Source: Rehmannia glutinosa (taxonomy: Eukaryota; Streptophyta; Magnoliopsida; Lamiales; Orobanchaceae). From it: a stretch of 64,000 nt of DNA. The notes below the pieces were generated by a model. The model was not told where the DNA came from. It did no database searches and saw nothing but the letters and a program-made list of their open reading frames with translations. Position 1 is the first letter of the stretch. Every line of letters starts with the position of its first letter. Below, piece after piece: positions 55,248 through 64,000 of the stretch. Both the position numbers and the translations under genes were made by a program. The stretch is taken from positions 30,914,317 through 30,978,316 of the forward strand of contig CM071931.1 in assembly GCA_016081115.2 (NCBI GenBank), in the 5' to 3' direction.

Positions 55248-58152
55248 ACATTTTCAGATTTTTTCACACATTTCACACACTAAAAGGTGAGGCGCTCCTC
55301 CTCCCCTCTAGCGGCGCCGGCCGCCAGCCGCCGGAAAAATTCCTTCCCCATATATATTGTTTTTCTTTTTTCTCTCTTTTTCTTTCCTCCCCTTTCTTCT
55401 TCTACCCTCTTCCCTCTCTCTTCCTTTGCATTTTGTTGACTGTCCTCCAGCCACCGCCGCCGGAACAGCCGTCGGTGGTGGCATAAAGGGGACAAGATCC
55501 TTGTTCTTGTGGTTAGTTCATGTTATAGATATTCTTTTATTTTATTTTTCTGTTTTATTTTAGATCTGGTGGTTTTTGAAGTTTAAAAAAAATGGAGTTC
55601 ACCCAATAACACTACGGGATTTAATCCTTGAGGTTGAGGGGAAGCACCACCGTCAGAAAACCACCAAAACCGCCGCCTATGAACATTTTTGGGGCTGTTT
55701 TATAATTTTTTTTATTTATTTCGAATTTCCTTAAATTATTTTCCAGTGTTATTTTTCTATGGATACTTGGGATTGTTTTCTTTTAATTTTTAGTATTTTG
55801 AATTTGTTTTTTGTTTTAAAAAAAAGAAATATACAAATATATATATAATTAAAAAATATAATAAAATAAATATTTTCTTAATTAAAAATATGGGGCTGTT
55901 TCTTGTAAATTTTTGGTATTTTGAAAATTAAAAATTATTTTTCCAGATTATTTTTGGGGACTCTTTTGTATATATTTTTATTTATTTCGAATTTTAAAAT
56001 TTATTTTTCAAATATTATTTTCCTATGGGTTCAATGAGGCTACTCCCAAGTAGACCACTAAGGTTTTACCTTAAGGTTCAGGGAAAATTATCTAGAACCT
56101 TTTGCATGTTATTCAAATCATTAGATCCATTAATTTCACCATATATTACAAATATTATTTTCCAAACTATCTCGAAATAATGTGTTTATTAAGATTTTTT
56201 GTTGGTCTTTTGGTTCAATGAGGCCATTCCAAGATAACCACTAAGGTTTATACCTTAAGGTTGAGGAAAAATGGCCTAGAACCTTTTGCATGTTGATAAA
56301 AACATTAAAACTATGAACTTTGATACTAATATTTCAAATTTATTTTATATCTGTTATTAAAAATAGGATATATCTTATTATATTTTATTTTAAAGTCTTA
56401 AAGAGTCAAACAGTCGGAAAATGGGTCCCGGGCTGCCGGAAAACACCGGACAATTGCTGTCCTCCGGTCGCCGGACCGCCGCTGCCTCCGGGCGCTATGG
56501 CTAGTATGGCCGTTTATTTCTGGCCTCACTTCCTTTCTTCTTCTTCTCTCTAATGTTATTTTTCCTAAATAATTAAAATACTTTGACAATTTTAAGTAAC
56601 TATTCTATATATATTATGAAATTTTAATATTAATTGTTAAAAATAATTGGACTAAAAAGGGTTGAAAATTCGTGTAGGAGCCGAGCCACTGTTGGTGCCA
56701 TAGCTACTTGACGATCAAACAAAAAAAAATACATGTGGGTAAGAAATTAGCCAGTTTTAATTATATTTGGGTAAACATTATTTATTCTTTACTTAAAACA
56801 AGTTTAAAATCATGAAGTTGCGTGAATTGATGTTACTTAATTGAGTAGTCAATATGATGACTTGTATGTTTAATTTGAATTTACTATGACTATGTTTGGG
56901 TATGGTTGCATGACAAGTAGAAAAATAATCTTGTTAAATTTTATTATATAGAATACTTGTTTGATAGGTTTTAATTTATTGTTACTACTCATTTTTGAAG
57001 ATTTTGGATTAGCATCATTAATAATATACAAAATAATGGCTATAAGATATAACCACTAAAGGATATAATTATGCAACAATTGAATTTTGAATAAATAACC
57101 TCACTTATCTTATGATCTGTTACTTAATCCATTTATTGTATTATGATTGTTATACTAGTTGTACACAACATAGATTAGTATAGAAATGATACTTGAACTC
57201 TTTGTAATCATAGATCGTCTATCTAGTCGTGTCGGCGTGTGTAGGTCTGGCAAATAATCGAATAGGTTGTCTGTTAATGTTTGCTCGACTATACATGGGC
57301 CTATTCCCATTTTTCTGGTCGGGCCAGAAACGGCGGAGAACTTGGGTCGTAATATTGGTATATTCTGGAATATGACGGTCTCTGGGTTTAAATCCACATC
57401 TAAAGAGTCGTCGGCCTAGTGCGTTGGAGAATGCAGTGGGGTGCGGAGTTTATTCCACACCGGCCTCGCATTTACCGTTATGTTATCCCGATTGTTAGAT
57501 TTTAAAATGGGGCATAGAACCTTGTCCGTTTTAAGATCATTTTGAACTGGAACGTTAAGGTGTGGTGTAAATTCCACATCGGCCTTGCGTTATTATTGAG
57601 TAGTGTCTAACTGTTATCCTGTTCTTCCTTTTAAAAATTTGTGCTGACTTATCGTAATTTGATAAAATTTTTGCTTCGTCTTTTGAAAATGCTAATTACT
57701 TTACTTAACCTCCATTGTGCACACCACATGCATCACACAGGATTTCATAATTTATTTTCTTAAAACTTTTCTGCATTCCCCAACCCCACTCACTGGGCTC
57801 GTTTAGCTCACCCCACGTTTTCTAAATTATTTACATAAAATATGAAGATGATCCGGACATCCCAATCCAAGAGTAATCCGGACATTGGCTCTGGCTGCTT
57901 ATATATGTTAAATTTCTCTAAAGTACTTTGACCATGGCATGTAATAAGCCACTTTGGTATCTTTTATTGAAAACCTACTTATGATATTAAGACTTCCGTT
58001 GTTCTGGCTTGTACTAGACGATAAGTAAGTATTTTGTATTTGGTATCCTATAATGTGATGGAGTTAAGTTTATGACCTTTATTTATGTTTTATTAATTTA
58101 TTAATTTGAATTATTATTATTCGGGGCATGACAAAAACACTACTTGTACATA

Positions 58153-58971
58153 TTACAAATTTTGGAATACTTCTTTATACACAACATTCATCATTTGTTT
58201 ATTTTTTGATTCATCCTCACCACAGAATAATATTTTCAAATCCTTACGATTCGTAACTCGGGGAACAGTCATGTATAGTTGGCCATGACTAAATACTGGA
58301 TTCTTCAAGTACAACCCGACACTGGAGAGGGACTGTCCTTGGCTCTTGTTTATAGTCATCACATAAGAGACAATAAGGGGAAACTGTCTACATTGGAACT
58401 TAAAGGGGATTCTGAGATCCAACGGTGTTAATGTCATTCGTGGAATCAAAACTTTATTACCTGCATTGGTTCTAGTGAGAATTTTAGCTTCAAGAATATG
58501 CTTGGCAAGCCTTTTAATCTCCAGTCTAGTGCCATTACACAATCCATTGGAATGGTCCATATTTCTCAAGAGCATAACTGGAGTCCCGACCTTCAGATGC
58601 AACTCATGATTAGGAACCCCTGAAAATTTTATCCCATTCAAAAATTCAGGAGTGTGCAGATCATGCATGAAGTCAACATTAGCATTCGATTTACATGTAC
58701 TATCGGAACTCAAATACGTATGGCCCTCCAATAAGTTTAAAGACGTCATATATTGATTTATAGATTCGACAACATTAAGGGTAGGAGCTAGTACAACCCT
58801 TTCTTTCAAGTACGTCGGATCATCAATGGCGTCTTTAAACATTGGATAAGTACTTTCTACAATAGTTGCAATCGGATCGCCTGATGATTCGAGCAAAATA
58901 TCTTCAAGTATATCAATCATGGCACAACCATCATTTGATCCTTCGATTGTTCCATCACCAATGCTTGCGAT
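58153..58971 (-). pseudogene. Helitron-Z helicase C-terminal half
   Basis: From about 58971 down to the TAA at 58153 the frame is open: ERVVLAPTLNVVESINQYM, SNANVDFMHDLHTPEFLNGI, LKVGTPVMLLRNMDHSNGLC, NGTRLEIKRLAKHILEAKIL, then VMTINKSQGQSL and SHGQLYMTVPRVTN. These are the late motifs of Pif1-family helicases fused to Helitron Rep. A TGA at 58972-58974 replaces a Trp codon of the usual SEWI block. The stop at 58153 looks like the natural end of the protein. Confidence 0.92.
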
Positions 58972-58974
58972 TCA

Positions 58975-59490
58975 TTCAGAGAATTCGGACAAATCTTTAT
59001 AATCATTGGTATCACCAAGGTTCTGCGGACGCATGTTCTTAGTCAGTTTAAGGACAGTGCAATCTTTCCACAAATATGAGGCGTTAATGGATGCATTAAC
59101 AATATCTTGTCGTGTTCCCTTGGGAATAACATGCATGATCTGTCTAAAATCCCCACCAAAGACAATGGTTTCCCTCCAAAAGGTTTATAGTCCAACATTG
59201 GGTTGATGAGTTTCAAAAGCGCTCGTAAAGTCTCGTCTAATACCTCAAAGCAATACTTGTGAGTCATCAGTGCCTCTTCCCAAACTATAAGTTTAGAACG
59301 AATAATAAGCTCAGCAAGCGGACTCTCTTGTTTGATATTGCAAGTTGAGTCCTCATTTAGGTTCAATGGAATAACAAATCGCGAATGTGCAGTCCTCCCA
59401 CCAGGCAACAGAAGGGAAGCTATACCGCTAGATTCAACATTCAATACAATTTCTCCTTTCGACCTCAATCCTGAAGATACAACTTCCACA
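58975..59490 (-). pseudogene. Helitron-Z helicase, motifs Ia to III
   Basis: Directly after the MITE the frame resumes: SSGLRSKGEIVLNVESSGIA, SLLLPGGRTAHSRFVIPLNL, SKLIVWEEALMTHKYCFEVL (Walker B; usual DEA is EEA here). After a frameshift near 59160 come GDFRQIMHVIPKGTRQDIVN and LWKDCTVLKLTKNMR. These are consecutive Pif1/Helitron helicase motifs. Confidence 0.92.
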
Positions 59491-60278
59491 AAAATATTTG
59501 GGTTATTGATTTTTTAGTACCTGACCTATAGACACTTTGATGGTTTGGTACCTGACATTTCGGAGTTACCAATTTAGTACTCATACTTCACATTTTTTTT
59601 ATAAATTTGGTACCTATTCAATATTAAGGACGAAAATGCCCCCAAAAAACATAAGTATACTTAAAATGAATTTTCGAGTATATTTATTTAAATTATAAAT
59701 TAATTAAAATTTTAATTTAATTAATAAAAATAAAATGAAATTTCTAAAAATATTAATGAATTTTAAAAAAATTAAAATTAATTACATTAAATTAGTAAAT
59801 TATAAACATAAATTAAAATTTAATTAACCGAAAAGAAAAATTAGTTTAGTTAACTAATTTTAAAAATTTAAATTAAAATTAAATAATTTTAAAACTAAAA
59901 TTAAGATAGTAAATAAGAAAATTATAGCAATTTTTTTACCAATACATTAATTCTTAATTAGTTTTTAATAGAATTTTAAAAATAATTAATTTATTTCTTT
60001 TACAATAAGAATTTAATAATTTGATTTAAATAATAATAAGTTATTTCTTAATTACATTTATTTTTAAAATTTAATAATTCTAATTAAATTTAACCTTTTA
60101 ACAAAAAAATAAAAAAAAAATAAACTTGGGGGTATTTTCATCCTTAAAAGTGAACATGTACCAATTTATAAAAAAATATGAATTATGGGTACTAAATTGA
60201 TAACTCCGAAATGTCAGGTACAAAACCAGGAAAGTGCCTATAGGTCAGGTACTAAAAAATCAATAAACCAAAATATTT
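59491..60278. mobile_element. Mutator-type MITE (770 bp) with 9-bp TSD in the Helitron helicase
   Basis: The element spans 59500-60269. The TSD AAAATATTT (59491-59499 and 60270-60278) is exact. The TIRs begin GGGTTATTGATTTTTTAGTA and, in reverse complement, GGTTTATTGATTTTTTAGTA, and stay similar for about 145 bp (shared CTGACATTTCGGAGTTA and CAATTTAGTAC). The interior is AT-rich with no ORF. The 9-bp TSD and long TIRs fit a non-autonomous Mutator element. Confidence 0.94.
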
Positions 60279-60588
60279 TTCATGTTACTCCATATCCGTA
60301 CACAAAGAACATCCCACCTTTATTTGATCGTACATCACGCATTATCGTTGAGTAAACGTTATGTTGCTCATCGTTAAGTTTGGAGATGAGGTCTTTGTTC
60401 TCTTGCAACAGAACATCACAATCATACTGCAACTCATCATATATAAGTCTATTTCGGTTGCTCTGAATAGTATCAGCATCCAGAAATGGCATTGAGTCAA
60501 AATCGCGCAGACTCCTACCTAGACTTCGCAATAATTTCTCAATTTCCAACAACGTAAGATTCTTGATCTTGTTGTCACTCAATACCAA
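60279..60588 (-). pseudogene. Helitron-Z helicase N-terminal part with degenerate Walker A
   Basis: NLTLLEIEKLLRSLGRSLRD, LIYDELQYDCDVLLQENKDL and NDEQHNVYSTIMRDV lead to GGMFFVYGYGVT-stop-KIF, the Walker A region (usual GYGGTGKTF). The conserved Gly before Lys is a TGA and a Gly is Val. The MITE TSD lies 3-4 bases further on, within the KIF codons. A frame change or intron lies between this part and 60650. Confidence 0.9.
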
Positions 60589-61153
60589 ATCTGTTGCATA
60601 AGATCATACTAATAATTATAAAAAAACATTTTAAAAAATATAAAAGATTTTAGTATTTAACATTATTTTTTGTAAATAATACTTTGATGTTGTAGGAGAC
60701 GTCGACGTTTGTATAAATATCATCTGAAAGAAACGCCCAACATTTCTCCCAGACATGTTCTGGTCGGCTCAAAGAGTCCGATGAAAGCAATGATGCAAAC
60801 AAACTTCTAAGATTCTTAGCAGAAGCCCAAGAACTCGCCTCATTAATGGCATCAATATATTCCCTATCATCTTTTAACAAACTGAGAGCATAGCAAGCCT
60901 CTCAATATGAAGCATGTTGAACATCGTTTACCTTCTTGTAGTCATCATGACATGTTGATCCGCGAACAACATTGATAAGATACCTCAAAAAGTACATATC
61001 ACCAGATCCAGGAGGGACATATAATACTCGTCCTATTGATTTTCCAATTTGGATGGGCATCCACTTTCTGAGATTCGGTTTCCAAGTGAATTTTGTTGGA
61101 GCTTCAACGTATGTTAGCTCTCTCGTCTCAGGATATATTTTATTCGCTTCCAT
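60589..61153 (-). pseudogene. Helitron-Z Rep-helicase linker
   Basis: The first part, EANKIYPETRELTYVEAPTK, FTWKPNLRKWMPIQ, GRVLYVPPGSGDMYFLRYLI and NVVRGSTCHDDYKKVNDVQH, ends at a TGA (60902-60904). That codon replaces the Arg of the usual ASYREACYAL. It continues EACYALSLLKDDREYIDAIN and RPEHVWEKCWAFLSDDI. An AT-rich 60-bp interval (60590-60650) may be a decayed intron. Confidence 0.88.
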
Positions 61154-61345
61154 CCATTACTAAAAACATACTTTCTTTTACCGAATATTTCTTAAAAACA
61201 TCATCTATTCTTTCAAAATCCAAAAAAATAACATTTTGTTTATCCAGAAGATGAAAACTTAAACGTTCAACAAGAGGATACTTATATTGAATTTCAAATC
61301 CCAGTAGTCTCCATGCTGCCTCACACGACAAAACATACCTACAAT
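61140..61345 (-). pseudogene. Helitron-Z Rep C-terminal fragment
   Basis: CDCRYVLSCEAAWRLLGFEI, QYKYPLVERLSFHLLDKQNV and IFLDFERIDDVFKKYSVKES. It is homologous to Helitron-1 at 9522-9680 (CHYISPCETTWRIFGYEIQY). Similarity stops abruptly at about 61345, and the next bases belong to a LINE. The HUH and Tyr motifs are therefore absent. Confidence 0.88.
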
Positions 61346-62667
61346 CGCAATAAAGCCCGACGAGCAGCTGTAAAGCCCGATTACTCAATATCTGCCTGAA
61401 TCTGCCCAACTTTCTCCATCTGACTCTCAACCCGACGATTAACATCTCCAAAAACATCTGTATTCCAGACCTAAATAACCTGATGCAACTTTTTAAGCTT
61501 CCACATGACGCACAATAGAGGATTGGGCGTGACACATGGAAGGGCCCAAGAAGGAGTAACCAAATCTCTAAATGAATCATGATGAACCCACATACGCTGG
61601 AAATGGAATGGAACAGGACCCCTGCAAAAATAAGATGAGCAAGAAACAAAAATGGGATGATGATCCCAATGAGAGCGGGACCAAATATCAACTTGCCAAA
61701 GGGAGAAAAATCGACATGTTGCTAAGGCCTCGGTCAAACTTAAAAATGGGATGATGATCCCCAGGGGCCAATGATGAGAACAAACCAAACCCGAAATCCT
61801 CGACAAGAGGCCGGGATAAAATCCCACCCCAGCACTTGATAACCCAAAAAGGAGCAAAAATCAAGACCCAAACATCCAACCAAAGCGCAGTGCTCGAGCA
61901 ATATGATCACATAAACCATGAGCAAAACCAATATGAAAGATCATAGAACTCAATTGAACCTGCAGGGCACGGGGAAGCACCAAAGTGAAAAGTTCGAGAA
62001 TACCCAAATATCAGACCATCCGTTAGGAGAACAAACCAACATCCTCCAATAGGAAAAAGTCCCGAAGAGATGTCTACCGACAAGAGGCCCGAGATAAAAT
62101 CCCAGGTTTATGCCCGAGCACTCATGATGACCCAAAACAATGTTCCCGTTAAAATCCCCAATAAGCAATAAGTCATCAAGACCAAAAAATTTCTCAAATC
62201 CAACCAAAGCGTAGCGCATAATCCGCCCATCATTTTTAAGAGCAATATGATCACATAAACCATGAGCAAAACCAATAAGAAAGATCATAGAACTCAATTG
62301 AACTGTGAGAACAATACGGATGTTGAATCCGGGGAAGACGACCAAACTGGTGGTTGAAAAACGGAAATGCATCGAGTGGGTAAATCGCAGGGGAATCCGC
62401 ACCCAAATCAAAATCATGTGCGGTCCCCATTAGGAAGAGGACCCCGGTCGTTAGGTCGAAAAGTCATCAACGCGCCTACGAAACTCAATCCTTTGCAAAC
62501 TACTCCAATAGGATTTGAACGTCCCCGAAACCAAAGAGATGTCTACCTTAAAGCTAATGGAGATAGCCAAAATAGAAGGTTTATGTTTATGATATAACGC
62601 CTTAAGAACATTACGAGAAGCAATGTTCCCAATCCCCCGGATATTCCATAAGATGCAATTCATTGAG
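61346..62667 (-). pseudogene. L1-type LINE endonuclease fragment, internally duplicated
   Basis: Minus strand: MNCILWNIRGIGNIASRNVL (62663 downward) is the start of an L1 ORF2 endonuclease. LLIGDFNGN (about 62135-62165) is its GDFN motif. A DHHPIF block occurs twice (near 61740 and 61655), and PFHFQRMWVHHDSFRDLVTP plus VFGDVNRRVESQMEKVGQIQ (61620-61390) matches the join between endonuclease and RT. The RT itself is missing; Helitron sequence begins there. Segments around 61795-61959 and 62080-62303 are duplicates. Frames are broken many times. Confidence 0.78.
61896..62303. repeat. duplicated segment within the LINE fragment
   Basis: 61896-61959 and 62240-62303 are 64-bp copies with one mismatch (core ATATGATCACATAAACCATG). 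Weaker similarity extends further to the left of each copy. Confidence 0.9.
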
Positions 62668-64000
62668 ACTCAGGCAGTAAATTAAATACACGTTCAGGTA
62701 GTCAACCACGCAGTCGAGTATATTGATTCGGGAAGCAGTTCATGAAAAGTTTTAAAAATCGCAAATGGTAATTATGGCATTGGTGGAGTTATTTGGATGA
62801 AGATGATTATCGGAAGGATAAGCAATCTTCGATATCTTGAAAGATTAGGTGGAACATAAGTCCCGTTATTGATTCAAAATCGCAAGACGATGAAGTCGCC
62901 CCGCGATCGGTTTTAATCGGTCAAGACGATCCGATAAGTCAAGAGGTTTTTGAGAAAATAAAATATTTTAATTAATAATTAAAGTCATAGGATCCAGGGC
63001 TGTTTTAGTAAATAGAAAATAATTTAAGTTAGGTCCTTGATAAAAAGAAAATTTACAATTAGCCCCGTTTTGTAAAAACCAATACTTTTGGGGTTAAAAA
63101 TTGAATAAATAAATATCCCTACCTTGAAAAATTATGAGGTCAGTTCCTAAAATCTCTAAATTGTTCAGAGATTCAGGTTTTTAACGTTTTGAGGTCGAGT
63201 TTTTATAAAATTCTCACATTGGCCCCAAATTTATTAAAATTGTCATTTCGGGCCTTAAGTTTAAAATAATCGGAACTTACAAACCGGGAGGGCTTTTAAT
63301 GTGATTCCAGTTGGAAAATGTCACTAAGGTTAATAGGATATTGGGACAAAAGCAGTTTTAAAATAAATAAGTGTAGGTCCTTTAACTTTTGAAAATCTCA
63401 TTTTTGTCCCATTTTGAAATAATTGCCTTTAAGGCTTTTAGGGGTCCAATTGTTATGAAATTTGAACCTTGGGTCCGAAATATAATTAAGTTACAGTTAA
63501 ATTAGTATTTCCAGGTGTATGGACTGCATAAGTCCAGGAAATTGTATTTTGGTCCTCAAATTTAATCTTTTACAATTTGGTCCCTCAATTTTTATGAAAT
63601 TACTTTCCAAGCTCTAACCACTTGGATTTTTGGAATACACTTAAAATATGTTATTTCCAGTCTCTTAAGAGTTAAAATTACAAATTTTAAAATTAGGGTC
63701 TGGTACAATTTCGAAATTTGCAAAATAGCCCCTAAACTTCTAAAATTTTACAATCTAGTCCTTGGGCTTTTAAGGGTTGATTTTATTTATCTTAAAACTC
63801 TTAAAACTTTATTAAAATGTCAAAACATAATTTTTGAACCTTAGTTCAGTCCCAAAAATCGAAAATTACAGAGAGGTCCCTTAAGTTTTATTTTCTTGCA
63901 ATTAAGTCCACCAACTATCCATTTTTGCCTTTTAAGTCCAAAAGTTGAATTTTAATCAATTATGCTGGACTTGTCCAGGTTATAAATCATTCAAAACATA
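62668..64000 (-). repeat. Gypsy-A family LTR fragment, reverse orientation, continues outside window
   Basis: It aligns with 40095-41440 of the reverse solo LTR (for example TCAGGTAGTCAACCA, GGTGGAACATAAGTCCCGTT, TTGGGACAAAAGCAGTTTTA). The last about 1.0 kb of the LTR (its 3' end) is missing at the junction with the LINE. The right part is cut by the window edge. Confidence 0.93.

Larger units (their letters stand above)
43601..58133 (+). mobile_element. complete Ty3/gypsy chromovirus (Gypsy-B, Tekay/Del-like)
   Basis: It is bordered by the exact TSD AAAAC (43596-43600 and 58134-58138). 5' LTR 43601-47382, primer-binding site 47387, accessory ORF, gag, protease, RT, RNase H, integrase, chromodomain-like tail, polypurine tract, 3' LTR 52837-58133. 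LTR lengths differ (3782 and 5297 bp) only because a 466-bp MITE lies in the first and a 1991-bp Pack-MULE in the second; without them they are about 3.3 kb each. The polyprotein has at least six frameshifts or stops. Confidence 0.95.
52837..58133 (+). repeat. Gypsy-B 3' LTR (with Pack-MULE)
   Basis: It starts TGTAAGACCC and ends GGGGCATGACA. It aligns with the 5' LTR on both sides of the insertion at 53145-55135. It keeps about 46 bp near 57222 and about 50 bp near 57565 that are missing from the 5' LTR. Core promoter near 55217. Confidence 0.95.
43431..61345 (-). mobile_element. Helitron-Z (helicase-bearing), 5'-truncated, split by Gypsy-B and a MITE
   Basis: Minus-strand order: the end of Rep (61345-61140), linker (61153-60650), helicase (60588-58153), a short 3' tail (58152-58139 joined to 43600-43431) and the terminal hairpin/CTAG. 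Gypsy-B (TSD AAAAC) lies 15-20 bp after the stop codon, and a 770-bp MITE lies at the Walker A motif. The Rep/HUH region is missing; the 5' side adjoins LINE sequence at about 61345. Confidence 0.85.

Overview
The window is plant nuclear DNA, most likely from a eudicot. It is AT-rich and consists almost entirely of nested transposable elements, as expected for gene-poor, probably pericentromeric heterochromatin. The evidence is plant-type Ty1/copia and chromovirus (Ty3/gypsy, Tekay/Del-like) polyproteins, plant Helitron Rep/helicase reading frames, a plant R2R3-MYB exon, Mutator- and hAT-type elements with intact target-site duplications (TSDs), and long AT/TA microsatellites. I see no intact host gene, tRNA or rRNA. 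Nearly every coding region carries frameshifts or stops.

Layout. 1-6233: minus-strand Ty1/copia element (copia-1; Sirevirus-like by its two zinc knuckles and coiled coil), with its 5' LTR at 4978-6233 and its 3' LTR outside the window. It is inserted in the gag zinc knuckle of a second minus-strand copia element (copia-2; gag 6234-7253, 5' LTR 7384-8939). Copia-2 in turn cuts a minus-strand Helitron (Helitron-1, 8940 to about 13937) at the Rep/helicase boundary. 13991-26910: a small element with inverted-repeat-like ends, sitting in a TA microsatellite and carrying 203-bp tandem repeats. It is split by a complete gypsy element (Gypsy-A, 14599-26197, LTRs about 4.1 kb) that lacks gag, protease and RT but keeps an integrase/chromodomain remnant and an accessory ORF. 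26951-29974: AT-rich Helitron-like DNA with a possible gene remnant (B3-like or RPA-like exons). 29975-37069: a Gypsy-A solo LTR with an unrelated solo LTR (30369-32869) inside it. 37129 to about 43430: a non-autonomous Helitron with a reverse Gypsy-A solo LTR (39064-43276) inside it.

43431 to about 61345: a further Helitron, with its 3' hairpin/CTAG end at 43431 and its helicase at 58153-61345. It is split by a second complete gypsy element (Gypsy-B, 43601-58133) whose decayed gag-PR-RT-RH-IN-chromodomain polyprotein is readable. The 5' LTR of Gypsy-B holds a hAT MITE next to the TATA box. Its 3' LTR holds a 2-kb Pack-MULE carrying a MYB R2 exon and a MuDR N-terminal fragment. A 770-bp Mutator-type MITE is inserted at the Walker A motif of the Helitron helicase. 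61346-62667: LINE endonuclease fragment with internal duplications. 62668-64000: reverse Gypsy-A LTR fragment running off the window.

Exact TSDs (AATAT, CTTGA, AAGAG, AAAAC, CTTAGGAC, TATTTTTTA, AAAATATTT, and GGAGC/GGAAC with one mismatch) fix most boundaries and give a relative insertion order: Helitrons and LINE first, then gypsy and copia elements, then MITEs and the Pack-MULE.
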